Notes under the pieces: generated by a model
Databases searched by the model: none
Seen by the model: only the letters and a program-made list of their open reading frames with translations
What the model was told of the DNA's origin: nothing
Program-made: the position numbers and the translations under genes
Assembly (NCBI GenBank): GCA_013298765.1
Contig: JAAFJA010000005.1
Span: 186,001 to 250,000, forward strand
Direction: 5' to 3'
Source of the DNA: Betaproteobacteria bacterium
GTDB lineage: Bacteria > Pseudomonadota > Gammaproteobacteria > Burkholderiales > Casimicrobiaceae
Length of the DNA stretch: 64,000 bases
Part shown: positions 42,786 through 52,080 of the stretch, one piece after another
Numbering within the stretch: the stretch's first letter is position 1
Layout of the letters: every line of letters begins with the position of its first letter

Positions 42786-44000
42786 ATGTCCGAACCCGCC
42801 AGCCGTATTCCCAAAGATCGCCAACCTATCGCACTGGCTTTGGCCGGCGGCGGCCCACTGGGAGCAATGTATGAAGTTGGGGCATTGGCCGCGCTCTCAG
42901 AAGCGGTGCCCGCCCTCGATTTCACCAAGCTCTACGCCTACGTGGGCGTGAGCGCCGGGGCCTACGTCGCCGCGGGGCTCGCCAATGGCATTTCGCCGCG
43001 CGAGCTGGTAAAGCTGTTCATTGAGAACGAAGGCCCGGATGGTGAGGCCTTGCAGCCTTCCGTTTTTATGCGACCGGCCTTTGGTGAGTACGGACGCCGT
43101 CTCGCTCGACTGCCCGGGGCGGTTGCCGCGGCGCTCTGGTCGACCGCAGCGAGCGGGAAGCCGCAACGGATAGTGAACGAATTGCAGCGCTTAGCGTCTG
43201 TGCTGCCGACTGGAATTTTTGACAACAGCGTCATTGAGCAAGGGGTACGCACGCTCCTGAGCGGCGATGGACGCTCGAACGATTTTCGCAAGCTGAGCGC
43301 GCCGCTATTCGTGATTGCCGCCGATTTGGATTCGGGCGCAACCATTGAGTTCGGCACGCGCGAGACAGGGCACGTTCCGATCTCGCAAGCGGTCCAAGCC
43401 TCGAGTGCGCTGCCGGGCATGTACCCGCCGGTAAAGATTGGCGCACGGCAATACGTGGACGGTGCACTCAACAAAACGCTGCATGCATCAAGTGCGTTAA
43501 GCATCGGCGCAAAACTTGTGATTTGCATCAATCCGCTGGTGCCGTTCGACGGCACTGCGGCACAACGTGCGCAATCGCATTTATCCGAGCGCGGCCTGCC
43601 GACGGTGCTCTCGCAAACATTCCGCGCGATCATTCATTCGCGCATGCATCGCACGGTTCAGCATTACGCCACGGCGTATCCCGATGCGCGATTGATGGTG
43701 CTCGAACCCTCGAAGGGCGATGCTGATTTGTTCTTCTTGAATATCTTTAGCTACGCGAATCGTCGTCGCGTTGCAGAGCACGCGTATCAGCGCACGCGCC
43801 AGCAGCTGCTTGAGCGCATTGACGTGCTCTCGCCAGTATTCGCATCCTACGGCCTGCGCATGAATGAGCGCGTGTTGCGCGACGAAAAACGCAAACTTCT
43901 GCCGACCGCAAAACGTACGCAGCGCGGCGCAGTTGGCGACGCGTCGAGTGCACTCTCGGACACCTTGGATCGCCTAGAAATCGCGCTGCTTGCACGCTAA
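42786..44000 (+). CDS. patatin-like phospholipase
   Basis: The protein has 404 residues from the ATG at 42786. The oxyanion motif is LALAGGGPLGAMYEVG (about 17-32), the nucleophile elbow GVSAG (Ser56) and the catalytic Asp is in DGA (about 225). It is a serine lipid acyl hydrolase. Next to a phasin it may act on storage lipid or PHA granule surfaces, as some patatin-domain granule proteins do. It is separate from the CHAT-linked patatin further on. Confidence 0.88.
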   Translation: MSEPASRIPKDRQPIALALAGGGPLGAMYEVGALAALSEAVPALDFTKLYAYVGVSAGAYVAAGLANGISPRELVKLFIENEGPDGEALQPSVFMRPAFGEYGRRLARLPGAVAAALWSTAASGKPQRIVNELQRLASVLPTGIFDNSVIEQGVRTLLSGDGRSNDFRKLSAPLFVIAADLDSGATIEFGTRETGHVPISQAVQASSALPGMYPPVKIGARQYVDGALNKTLHASSALSIGAKLVICINPLVPFDGTAAQRAQSHLSERGLPTVLSQTFRAIIHSRMHRTVQHYATAYPDARLMVLEPSKGDADLFFLNIFSYANRRRVAEHAYQRTRQQLLERIDVLSPVFASYGLRMNERVLRDEKRKLLPTAKRTQRGAVGDASSALSDTLDRLEIALLAR

Positions 44001-44118
44001 AAAATAGCCTTCGCCCCTGATTTACTCGGGCGAGGCGCATAGAAAAAGAATTAACGAAAACTATTGGAAATGACCGCTCGCCCTGATCGTATAAGGGCAA
44101 GCGATAAGTTGTTGTCAC

Positions 44119-45228
44119 CTATTCGCGCTCAAGGCGCAGCGCGAGCGGTTCACTGTTGGAATCGTTGTAGACCGTCGCGTAGCGAAGTTTGCTGCGCAGC
44201 GCGTCGTCGTCCCACATCTCGTTGAATGGCGTTCGATAGTTGAAATGGAGCGTCGGCTTAGGGTGAGTTGATCGCGCAATGATGCGCTTGATCGCCTCTT
44301 CGTCAGGGTGCTTGAACTGCGCACCACTGGTGCTGATCAGCCAATGCGGTGATTCGATGAGTGCGAGCAATTCGTCGCTCACATTCGCTTTGCTGCCGTG
44401 GTGCGCGACCTTTACTGCGTCTACCTGAAGCCGCGCGTCTCCGCGAGCAATCAGTAACCGCTCAATGGATGCGGCGACAGCGTCGGCGTGTGCGTCGCCG
44501 AGGAAGAGGGCACTCATTTCGCCAAACTCGGCGAGGAAGGCAATGCTCGCGCCGTTGGCGGCGGCATTGTCCGGTTTCGCTTGTTTCTCAAGTTCGGCAT
44601 CAATCTCGGGCGTTGAGCCGAGGAGCGTTTTGTCAGGCAAATATTTCTTCTGTTTTGCGAGCGCTTCCCACGCGGCATCAAGATCGCCCTCCGCGAAAGA
44701 TTTCACGTCTTTTTCCCAGGCCTTTTTCATTTTTTCGAGCTTCGCGGGCGTGGGTGAGAGAAGCGTGATCACAAAATTGTCAGCGAGCTTCACACGCGGC
44801 AAATCGCCCGCATCGGGCACGACGATGGTTCCGCCGCGGAATGCTTTGTTCCACTTGTCGTGACCGATTCGATTGACGATCAATGCGCTGAAAAACTCAC
44901 CTTGATTGCCACCTAGATTGACGTTGGCGAGATGGTTCCAGCCGTTAAACCACACGTCCTTGGTCGTGAATTTCCACTCGCTTTTCTTGTGTGCAAACAA
45001 GCGCACGAGGCCATCCACGTGATCAGTGTCCACATGCGTGAGCACAATTGCTTCGAAGCCGTTTGCGCCGGGTTTCAGCGCCTCGATCTTTGCTTGCAGC
45101 GATTCATAGGTGCCAATCGGGCCACCATCAATCAAGATTCGTCGCGTGCGCGTGTCGCTGCCGTACTCGATCCAGAGCGCGTCGCCGTGCGCAGCGAGCA
45201 GCATTTCGATCTGCAAAAACTTGCTCAT
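44119..45228 (-). CDS. metallo-beta-lactamase-fold hydrolase of the patatin-CHAT operon
   Basis: The protein has 369 residues from the ATG at 45228, ATGA-coupled to the CHAT gene. The metal motif is LTHVDTDHVDG (H65, D67, D69, H70), a His-x-Asp-x-Asp-His variant of HxHxDH seen in ComEC-like and defence-associated MBL proteins. A second metal region is LFLGDAHAD, and VKVAHHGSKAN with LISTSG follows near the C-terminus. A helical insertion (about 140-215) is unusual. No signal peptide. It is probably a nuclease or phosphodiesterase effector or regulator. Confidence 0.85.
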   Translation of the reverse strand: MSKFLQIEMLLAAHGDALWIEYGSDTRTRRILIDGGPIGTYESLQAKIEALKPGANGFEAIVLTHVDTDHVDGLVRLFAHKKSEWKFTTKDVWFNGWNHLANVNLGGNQGEFFSALIVNRIGHDKWNKAFRGGTIVVPDAGDLPRVKLADNFVITLLSPTPAKLEKMKKAWEKDVKSFAEGDLDAAWEALAKQKKYLPDKTLLGSTPEIDAELEKQAKPDNAAANGASIAFLAEFGEMSALFLGDAHADAVAASIERLLIARGDARLQVDAVKVAHHGSKANVSDELLALIESPHWLISTSGAQFKHPDEEAIKRIIARSTHPKPTLHFNYRTPFNEMWDDDALRSKLRYATVYNDSNSEPLALRLERE

Positions 45229-48110
45229 ACGATTCTCCAATCGGCATCACCAAAGGCCACAATGCCAAGCGCCATCGGCAAGCTTTCCAAGAGCGCTTTT
45301 CGCTTCGCATCGCGGAGCACTTCGCCCATTCTCTTTTTCTCCGGCGCTTGATCGCTCGCGCTTGCGTCGAGGAGCGCCCGCGCGAGCGAGCCGCCGACCA
45401 CAACCGCATGCTCGCCGAATACTGTGGCCACCGTCGATACGATCACCGCAGCGCCGCTTCGGCGAAATGCGTCCACATGTGAGCCCGAATCGTCGAGCGC
45501 GCCTGCCGTATCGCAGCCAAGCAAAAACACGAGTGGCGCGGGTTTGCCGGGAACGCGAACGAAGTAGTTCGCGCTCGCCTCTGGTGCCGTGGTCTGCGCA
45601 TCGTGCACCGGAAACGCAGTGGTGCGAATGTGTTGCCCACCCATTTCAAGCTTTCGTTCTGCGCCGGTGCCTTCGTTGTGGGGAAACGTAATCAGCCACG
45701 ACGGCGCGTGCGTCTCAACGGCGGTAACCCAGTCTTTCCATTTCTCCGCGACTGACACCCGGTTGGGTAGCGCAGCGTTGAGCGAATCGATCAGCGGTTG
45801 CAGCGTTGCTTGGGTCACGCGGTTGCTGGCGCCGATCAAGGCGTGGGCGCGAATCGAGAGCGTTTCGTGCGCCGCGTTCGCCTCGGTGCCGGTGACGAGC
45901 GCGGCTTCGCGCCCCGACTGCGTGCCGTCGAACAAGTGCCGTTCGATCACTTTGCGCACGCCCCAAAATCCCATGGGGCAAATGTGCTCGCCTTCGGCGC
46001 GCCGCGTTGCGCATTCGCTCGGACATTCGCCGCGCTCAAGCGCCTCGCGGTGTTTTGGACACACAGCGGGTTCGACTTCGAACGCGGAAAGCGGGTAGTC
46101 GTAAATGAATTCGATCGGCACCAATTCATCGATTCGCGTGCCGACGATTTGGATGTGCGACACATGATCGTCGCGCAGATCGAGGCTGCCTGCGGCGCGA
46201 TTGCGAATTTGTTCGTGCAGCAAATTCAAGAACAGTTCGCGACCCGAGAACGCAAGTTTTGAGAGCAATTCTGGATTGTCACCCTGATCAAGCCCGTCGC
46301 CGTGATCCACGATCTTGCTTGCCGCGTCAGAAAGCAGACCGCTGATTCGCTTAACTGCCGCATCGACACGGCCCAGATCGAGGGACCACGCCATATCATC
46401 GGACACGCCGGTTAAGCGCGGCACGTGTTCATCATCGCGATTACAGACGAGCGCGAGATCGAAGCGCGCGCGGGTCGAAAGACCGCTCCAGTCGCAGCGC
46501 ACACGCGCTTCGTCGATCACGCTGATCTTAGCGTCAGGTGCGAGCGCGCCGCGCGCTTCGGCAATTGATGCACGAATGAGCGCAGTTTGCAACACGCGCC
46601 CGCGATGCAAGATGCTTGCACGCGCGTCGAATGCACCAGCGACTTTGGGCGAAAAATCAAATACCGCTTCTTCACTGTTGCCACTCTTTGGCAACACGAT
46701 ATCGCGCAGCTGCGGCACCGCTAAGTAAGTCGGTTCATGCAGCATGACCGTCAAGCGATGCTCGCTCTCGTTTTTCGGCAACTCATGCTCTGGGAACGCC
46801 ACGTCGCTTGTCTGCCACGCAGGGTCCTGTGCGCTGCCGATGCGAATTCGCATCTCCACGGTTTCACCCACGGCAAAGCCGTTGCGTACGGTGGAGAAAG
46901 CGTCGGTGGAGAGATTACGCACCGCGCTTTGCTGTTGCACGCGACGTGCGTTCGCGGTTTCGATGGCTTCGACCGAGGTAGCTTCACGCACCGCATCGGC
47001 AAGCTCGGTGAGCGCAGTTGCCTCGTGCGATTCGCCGACGAACTCAAAGCCGGGCGCACTTTTTCTGATGGCAGTTCGCAGGTTTGATGTCGCAACGGGT
47101 ACCGGCCCGTCCATATCTGGGGGCGCGCTCATGGCCATGGGCGCGCGCGCGGAAAGCATTCGCGCACTGCGCTGCGAGAGTTTGAGTGGCGCGGACTTCG
47201 ACAACCGCGAGAGCTGCGTTGTCAGCGCTTTGAGTTGCGTCGCGACTCGCGCCTCGCGCAGGAGCGAGGTATTGCCGATGAGCACCACGTTATCGCCGAA
47301 GCCTTCGTAGAGCGCGGCATCGAAGGCGAGGTTGTGCGTCAACTCCATCGCAGTGCGGTGGATTGCAACTGCGAAATCTGTGTCCGCGAGTGGTTGTTTT
47401 ACGAGCGCGATGCCTGCGGCAGACCAACGCGCGGCAATCCGCTGCAGCGCTTCGTAGTTGGCGGCATAGTTCGGACTATCTGGCGCGTTGCGGCCGTTGA
47501 TGATGATCGCGTTGGCTTTCAGGCGTGGCGGCGCGGTATCGAAGAGCGCTTCGATCTGCGCGAGCGGCGCATTGATTGCCAAGATCGGAAAGCGGTCAAC
47601 CTGACGGCTGACCGGGTGGTACACAAACGGCCAGTTCGGTGGCGACCAACGATTGCGCTCTGCAAACCATTCGGCGACCGCATCGTCTTTGAGTGCGCCG
47701 ATCGCAATCGGCAGCCGCCACGGCGTTGATTCCGCCCAGTCTTTTGCGCACTCGATGGTGGCTCCGCGCACACAGGTGAGCGCGAGCAGATCGCGATGAA
47801 CTTCGATGCGTTTGTCCCAATTCGTTTGGGGCAAAAAACGAAGTAATAAGGAGATAGTCTTAAACGATTCTGTGCGGCTAGCCCAATTAGAACCAGGCTT
47901 ATCACGCGATTGCTTATAGTTTGTTTGCGCCATCGGCTCCGACCAAATCCAGCGCGGCGCACGTTGCGGCGTGTCGGTGCGGTCGTTTCCTGCAGGCGGC
48001 TGTGACCACGCCAGCGGCTTCTCTGAAATCAAACCCGCAGACAGCACTGCTCGGGCGAGCGCATCGTCATCAAGTTCGCGTGCCCAGTTTGGGAATTGAT
48101 CGCGCAGCAT
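45225..48110 (-). CDS. large CHAT-domain (caspase-like) protease
   Basis: The protein has 961 residues from the ATG at 48110, 4 nt after the patatin stop. The C-terminal CHAT domain (about 760-960) has the catalytic His in LITFPHNEGTG (H811) and Cys in LVFLLGCDTAG (C866). Before it lies a Cys-rich insert (VCPKH, GECPSEC, HICPMGFWGVR) that may bind metal. An N-terminal region (about 180-320, FPILAINAPLAQIEALF..., VAIHRTAMELTHNLAFDAAL) looks like a second, degenerate CHAT-like fold; that is inference. A middle beta-sandwich region lies around 500. CHAT proteases are effectors in several bacterial conflict systems. Confidence 0.85.
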   Translation of the reverse strand: MLRDQFPNWARELDDDALARAVLSAGLISEKPLAWSQPPAGNDRTDTPQRAPRWIWSEPMAQTNYKQSRDKPGSNWASRTESFKTISLLLRFLPQTNWDKRIEVHRDLLALTCVRGATIECAKDWAESTPWRLPIAIGALKDDAVAEWFAERNRWSPPNWPFVYHPVSRQVDRFPILAINAPLAQIEALFDTAPPRLKANAIIINGRNAPDSPNYAANYEALQRIAARWSAAGIALVKQPLADTDFAVAIHRTAMELTHNLAFDAALYEGFGDNVVLIGNTSLLREARVATQLKALTTQLSRLSKSAPLKLSQRSARMLSARAPMAMSAPPDMDGPVPVATSNLRTAIRKSAPGFEFVGESHEATALTELADAVREATSVEAIETANARRVQQQSAVRNLSTDAFSTVRNGFAVGETVEMRIRIGSAQDPAWQTSDVAFPEHELPKNESEHRLTVMLHEPTYLAVPQLRDIVLPKSGNSEEAVFDFSPKVAGAFDARASILHRGRVLQTALIRASIAEARGALAPDAKISVIDEARVRCDWSGLSTRARFDLALVCNRDDEHVPRLTGVSDDMAWSLDLGRVDAAVKRISGLLSDAASKIVDHGDGLDQGDNPELLSKLAFSGRELFLNLLHEQIRNRAAGSLDLRDDHVSHIQIVGTRIDELVPIEFIYDYPLSAFEVEPAVCPKHREALERGECPSECATRRAEGEHICPMGFWGVRKVIERHLFDGTQSGREAALVTGTEANAAHETLSIRAHALIGASNRVTQATLQPLIDSLNAALPNRVSVAEKWKDWVTAVETHAPSWLITFPHNEGTGAERKLEMGGQHIRTTAFPVHDAQTTAPEASANYFVRVPGKPAPLVFLLGCDTAGALDDSGSHVDAFRRSGAAVIVSTVATVFGEHAVVVGGSLARALLDASASDQAPEKKRMGEVLRDAKRKALLESLPMALGIVAFGDADWRIV

Positions 48111-48114
48111 GGCG

Positions 48115-49230
48115 CTAGTCCAACGGATGGGCCGGGCGCGGCAGCCCCGCGCTTGCGGGAATGGGCAAGTCGGCACGTGAGCGCAGCGCCGCGTCAGCGA
48201 GCGCGTAACCCCAGTTGATCAGACGATCCTGCACATCCCGTGGCGTTGCCGCTAAGCGCGTGGCAATTGTCTCGAGCGCCGTTGTTGTCGGCGTATCGCT
48301 TGCGAGCTTTTGCGTCGCCGGGAAATTTGCGATCTTCGTACCAATCCCCCAATACGCGCCGCGAAGACGTGCCGCTTTGAACGCATCGATCAGCTCACTC
48401 TTGCGCAGCGCGCGGGTTTGGTCGATCAGGATGTCGCGCACGCGACCGAGCTGGCTGAAATAGTCGCCGCGCGGCGATTCTTCGATGCCGAAGGGGGCAC
48501 CGGCGTCACTCACAAGCTTGATGTCTTCATTCAACGATTCGAGACCCATGTTGTCGTAAATCCCGCCGTCGGCGAGCACGATTTCTTCGCGCAGGCGCTT
48601 GAGCAATCCCGGCTCGCCTGCGAAGTCCTCGTCTCGCCAATCGCTGGCATTGGTTTCGATCTCCACGGGAGAAAAGATCGGTGGAAACGCAGAGGAGGCT
48701 GTGACCGCCGTTGCGAGCGGAAAATCTGCCTGGTCGTTGATGCCGAGGCGATAGTCAGCGACGAAATCCTGGCGAAAACGAAAGCTGCGACCGGTTTGCA
48801 TATTGGTCGCGTAAAACACAAAGAGCGGCGCAACGTTGGTTTCGCGGCGCGGCAACTGATGCATGGTGAGCTTGCCGAACAGCTCGTTTTCGTAATGGCG
48901 GCGCAAGTAGTCTCCTGCTGAGCGAAACGGCGTGATCCAGCCGAGCAACCCGGCCTCAATATCCGCAGTCTCCGCACAGAATTTCTGAATCACGTCGGCG
49001 ACGACGCTCTCGAAGTTCGTTGCTTGCCCATTCGCAAATTGCAGGTTTCGCCAGCGACTCGCGAGCACGCCCGCGAGGATTGATCCGCCAGAGACGCTCG
49101 TTACGCGGTCAAGCCGCTGCAAGAGTCCGGCGTCGTTGAGCCGAAGCAAGCTGCCCAGACCGAAGAGCGTTGCGCGAAAGCCGCCCCCAGATAGGGCAAT
49201 GCCGAGGGTGGTACCGTTTGCCAGAGCCAT
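48115..49230 (-). CDS. patatin/cPLA2-type phospholipase, first gene of the operon
   Basis: This 371-residue protein has the oxyanion loop LSGGGFRATLFGLG (about 13-26), the nucleophile elbow SVSGGS (Ser47; the cPLA2-like SGGS form rather than GxSxG) and the catalytic Asp in LADGGIYDN (D221). GGAGGA lies just before the ATG. It is followed by the CHAT and MBL genes with gaps of 4 bp and less. Phospholipases of this type destroy membranes as effectors in CBASS and related immune systems. No cyclase, sensor or helicase gene is adjacent. Confidence 0.88.
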   Translation of the reverse strand: MALANGTTLGIALSGGGFRATLFGLGSLLRLNDAGLLQRLDRVTSVSGGSILAGVLASRWRNLQFANGQATNFESVVADVIQKFCAETADIEAGLLGWITPFRSAGDYLRRHYENELFGKLTMHQLPRRETNVAPLFVFYATNMQTGRSFRFRQDFVADYRLGINDQADFPLATAVTASSAFPPIFSPVEIETNASDWRDEDFAGEPGLLKRLREEIVLADGGIYDNMGLESLNEDIKLVSDAGAPFGIEESPRGDYFSQLGRVRDILIDQTRALRKSELIDAFKAARLRGAYWGIGTKIANFPATQKLASDTPTTTALETIATRLAATPRDVQDRLINWGYALADAALRSRADLPIPASAGLPRPAHPLD

Positions 49231-49659
49231 GCGTCCTCCAGAGGATCAGTTCGAAGCGTCGGAGGCAATTGCTCCGGGACTATCGCTAAGACGTAGCTTC
49301 TCACCGATTCACGACAACGGGAAGCGGAACCACTAATCGTGCAATAAGAAATCCACTTTAGGCCATATTAAACGAGGGCTAAAGGTCAGTAATCCTTGCT
49401 TCACTAAATATATGAATATGGCTAGGGCCCAATATATATGGCGGTATAGGATCAAAAGTTAAAAAGTTGCGAATCTTTATAAATCAATGGGTTAGCGTCG
49501 AAAAAACGAACGCCAATTTGCGCTTGATCAAGCGAATAGAGCAAAACTTACGGTTGTTTGTGTCAGATCAAACCTAAAATGGGTTGCTAAGACTTCACGC
49601 GTTGCAGTGGTTTTTCAAACGCAGCGGGAGTCGAGCAAACAAATAACAGGGAGCACACT
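49231..49659. other. 429-bp AT-rich divergent promoter region
   Basis: Region between the patatin and desaturase genes. Bases 49330-49570 are distinctly AT-rich (TAAATATATGAATATGGC, CCAATATATATGGCGG). Repeats of ATATGGC and inverted CCATATT (49360-49445) look like regulator sites. No gene is seen. Confidence 0.45.
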
Positions 49660-50880
49660 TTGTTTGAATCGGTTTTTCAATCGGTACTGTCGTTCGCGCA
49701 AACCGGAACGTTCGACTTGCCGTGGTGGGGGTTGGTGTTGGTGACGCTCGGATGCACTCACATCACCATCGCCGCCGTCACCATCTTTTTGCATCGAGCC
49801 CAGGCGCACCGCGCGCTCGATCTTCACCCCATCGTTTCGCATTTTTTCCGCGCCTGGTTGTGGCTCACCACCGGCATGGTCACCAAGGAATGGGTCGCGA
49901 TTCATCGCAAACATCACGCGAAATGTGAAACGGTCGATGATCCACACAGCCCTGTAGTTCACGGCCACTGGAACGTGTTGCGCTTTGGCGTCGACATGTA
50001 CCGCAAAGAAGCGAAAAACGCTGAGACCATGCAGCGCTACGGGTATGGCACGCCGGATGACTGGATGGAGCGCAACGTTTACGCACGCTACACCTGGCAG
50101 GGCATGGCTGTATCGCTCTTCATTTATGTCGCCTTGTTTGGCGTGCTTGGCCTCAGCATGTGGTGTATCCAATTGATTTGGATTCCAGTCACCGCCGCGG
50201 GCATCATTAACGGCACGGGGCATCACGCTGGCTATCGCAACTATCAAACCGAAGACGCATCGACCAACATCGTTCCCATCGGCATCATCATCGGCGGTGA
50301 AGAGTTGCATAACAACCATCATGCGTTCGGCGCCGCGGCTAACTTCGCGCACCGTTGGTATGAGTTCGATATTGGTTGGATGTATATCCGCGCGATGCAA
50401 GCGGTGGGGCTCGCCAAAGTGCGCAAAATGGCGCCCAAGCTCAAGCTGCGCGAAACCGCTGCATCGGAAGCCGAATCGCATCAAACGCTTGATGCCATCA
50501 TCGCGCATCGCTATCGCGTGATGCAGGAATACGCAGGCGTCGTGAAGCGCACCGCGAAAGCAGAGTTTGAATCCCTTAAGGCGCGCGCAGAGCGCGGCGA
50601 GATCCATCTGCCGGATTTGCGCCAAGCGCTCAAAGATTTCCGAGCCGATGCCAGCACGCTCGCTGACGCGCAGCGCGCACGCCTCGCCACGCTTTTCGCC
50701 CACAGCGAATCGCTGAAAAAGCTCTATCAGATGAAGCAGGACCTCGCCGCACTCTGGGGGCGGTCAACGGAGTCAAAAGAGCAGCTGATCGCGCGCTGGA
50801 AAGAGTGGCGTGCGAATGCAGAGCGCTCCAACATCGCGCCGCTGCAAGCGTTTTCGACACGACTGGCGCGTTTCGCCTAA
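49660..50880 (+). CDS. membrane fatty acid desaturase (delta-9 acyl-CoA type)
   Basis: This 406-residue protein has three histidine boxes that bind the di-iron site: HRAQAH (45-50), HRKHH (82-86) and HNNHH (about 215-219), interleaved with membrane helices. The C-terminal 150 residues are an amphipathic helical tail. The start is TTG at 49660, supported by GGGAG 7 nt upstream. It introduces a double bond in membrane acyl chains. AT-rich upstream DNA may hold cold or fluidity control. Confidence 0.92.
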   Translation: MFESVFQSVLSFAQTGTFDLPWWGLVLVTLGCTHITIAAVTIFLHRAQAHRALDLHPIVSHFFRAWLWLTTGMVTKEWVAIHRKHHAKCETVDDPHSPVVHGHWNVLRFGVDMYRKEAKNAETMQRYGYGTPDDWMERNVYARYTWQGMAVSLFIYVALFGVLGLSMWCIQLIWIPVTAAGIINGTGHHAGYRNYQTEDASTNIVPIGIIIGGEELHNNHHAFGAAANFAHRWYEFDIGWMYIRAMQAVGLAKVRKMAPKLKLRETAASEAESHQTLDAIIAHRYRVMQEYAGVVKRTAKAEFESLKARAERGEIHLPDLRQALKDFRADASTLADAQRARLATLFAHSESLKKLYQMKQDLAALWGRSTESKEQLIARWKEWRANAERSNIAPLQAFSTRLARFA

Positions 50881-50898
50881 GCCAGTCCCGCTCAATCG

Positions 50899-50922
50899 AG
50901 CCCGCCTCGTGCGGGCTTTTTT
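50899..50922 (+). terminator. terminator of the desaturase gene
   Basis: AGCCCGC / GCGGGCT with a 5-nt loop and T6, 18 bp after the stop codon. Confidence 0.9.
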
Positions 50923-50963
50923 GTGGGCGCTAGACTCTCGCGTAATCAACGTTGCCTCGCCTC

Positions 50964-52058
50964 ATGGAAGTTCGACGATCAACAAAACGCATTCGCTGGT
51001 ACTGGATTGTTCTGGGCCTCGGGTTAGTTTTGCTCGTTTTGCTCGGCGCGAGATGGTGGGTTGCTGAAAGGCGTGCGCAAGCGTTCGCGACCCAAGCGAG
51101 AGCGATGGGTGAGCGGGTGCACGCGAAAACGCGCCTAGCCGTAGACACCGAGGCTTCGAGCACGACGCGGCCCCAATCCGGCGCGAATCAGACAGGCGCA
51201 GTGAACGCGCTATCGGTAACAGCCCTCCGAGCGCAGCTGCCGCCGCGCGATCAGCCACTGCTGAAAACCGCGCCGCTACTTCATGCGCTCGCGAACGCAG
51301 GAAACTACTTTGCGGGATGCCGCTTAGCGGTCGAGACTTTGTTCTGCAACGAATTTCGGCGCGGCTCCACACGCAAGATCGAGAAGCTTCGCGATGCGCT
51401 CGAACGCCTGCCGGACGGCGATCCTTCGCGCCCAACGCTCATAGAGTCTGTTGCTGAGGCTGAAGTCGAGGCAGCGCAACAGAGCTCACACTGCGATGGC
51501 TTTGACGCGAAAGCTTTCGAGAAACCGTGGCGGCTTCTGCTGCGGGCTAGCTTGCAGGGACACCTTGCCTCCACAGATTTCTTTCTCATTCCGTACTGGA
51601 TTGCGAGTGATATTGATTCGCCGATTTCCGCGATTGATGCGATGGACGCTCTCGCTGCATACCGGCTGTACGCCCCTTCGCTACTCGCTCATGCAGCCGA
51701 GCGCGGTTGGCCCACTGCCACTCGAATGCTTGCTTACGAACATTCTGGACGCGGATTGTTCTCGAACATCCCGCTGCTATCGCAGTTTTCGCTGGCCGAG
51801 CATGATCCCGTGCGCGCATACGCATTTGCGCATGCGCATACGCAAGCTGAGCGTATGCGCGATGTTCGAGCGCGCGGTATGGAGCGCGCCCTCGGCGAAT
51901 GGGCCAGCTCAATGCCAGAGGACGACCTAAGTCGCGCGCGCGAGCTCAGCGATTCGCTACTTCGATCATGGGGATCAGAGGTATTGCAGCAGCAAACGCC
52001 AACCGAGGGTGGATCAAAACTCGATCGAATGAGCGACGTGTGTCTGATGTCGAATTAG
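50964..52058 (+). CDS. membrane-anchored protein of unknown function
   Basis: The protein has 364 residues from the ATG at 50964 (a TTG four codons earlier is possible). A single N-terminal transmembrane helix (about 16-34: WIVLGLGLVLLVLLGARWW) is followed by a periplasmic helical domain with Cys residues (GCRLAVETLFCNEF, SSHCDGF) and Sel1/TPR-like segments (LLAHAAERGWPTATRMLAYE). I recognise no family. It is terminated before the cluster that follows, so its link to it is doubtful. Confidence 0.7.
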   Translation: MEVRRSTKRIRWYWIVLGLGLVLLVLLGARWWVAERRAQAFATQARAMGERVHAKTRLAVDTEASSTTRPQSGANQTGAVNALSVTALRAQLPPRDQPLLKTAPLLHALANAGNYFAGCRLAVETLFCNEFRRGSTRKIEKLRDALERLPDGDPSRPTLIESVAEAEVEAAQQSSHCDGFDAKAFEKPWRLLLRASLQGHLASTDFFLIPYWIASDIDSPISAIDAMDALAAYRLYAPSLLAHAAERGWPTATRMLAYEHSGRGLFSNIPLLSQFSLAEHDPVRAYAFAHAHTQAERMRDVRARGMERALGEWASSMPEDDLSRARELSDSLLRSWGSEVLQQQTPTEGGSKLDRMSDVCLMSN

Positions 52059-52080
52059 CTACCGCCCCACTGCATGTAGA

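Noticed and set aside
45798-46262. Several + strand ORFs over the CHAT gene
   Set aside because: The CHAT gene has catalytic motifs and coupled neighbours on the - strand; the opposite frames are GC-skew shadows.
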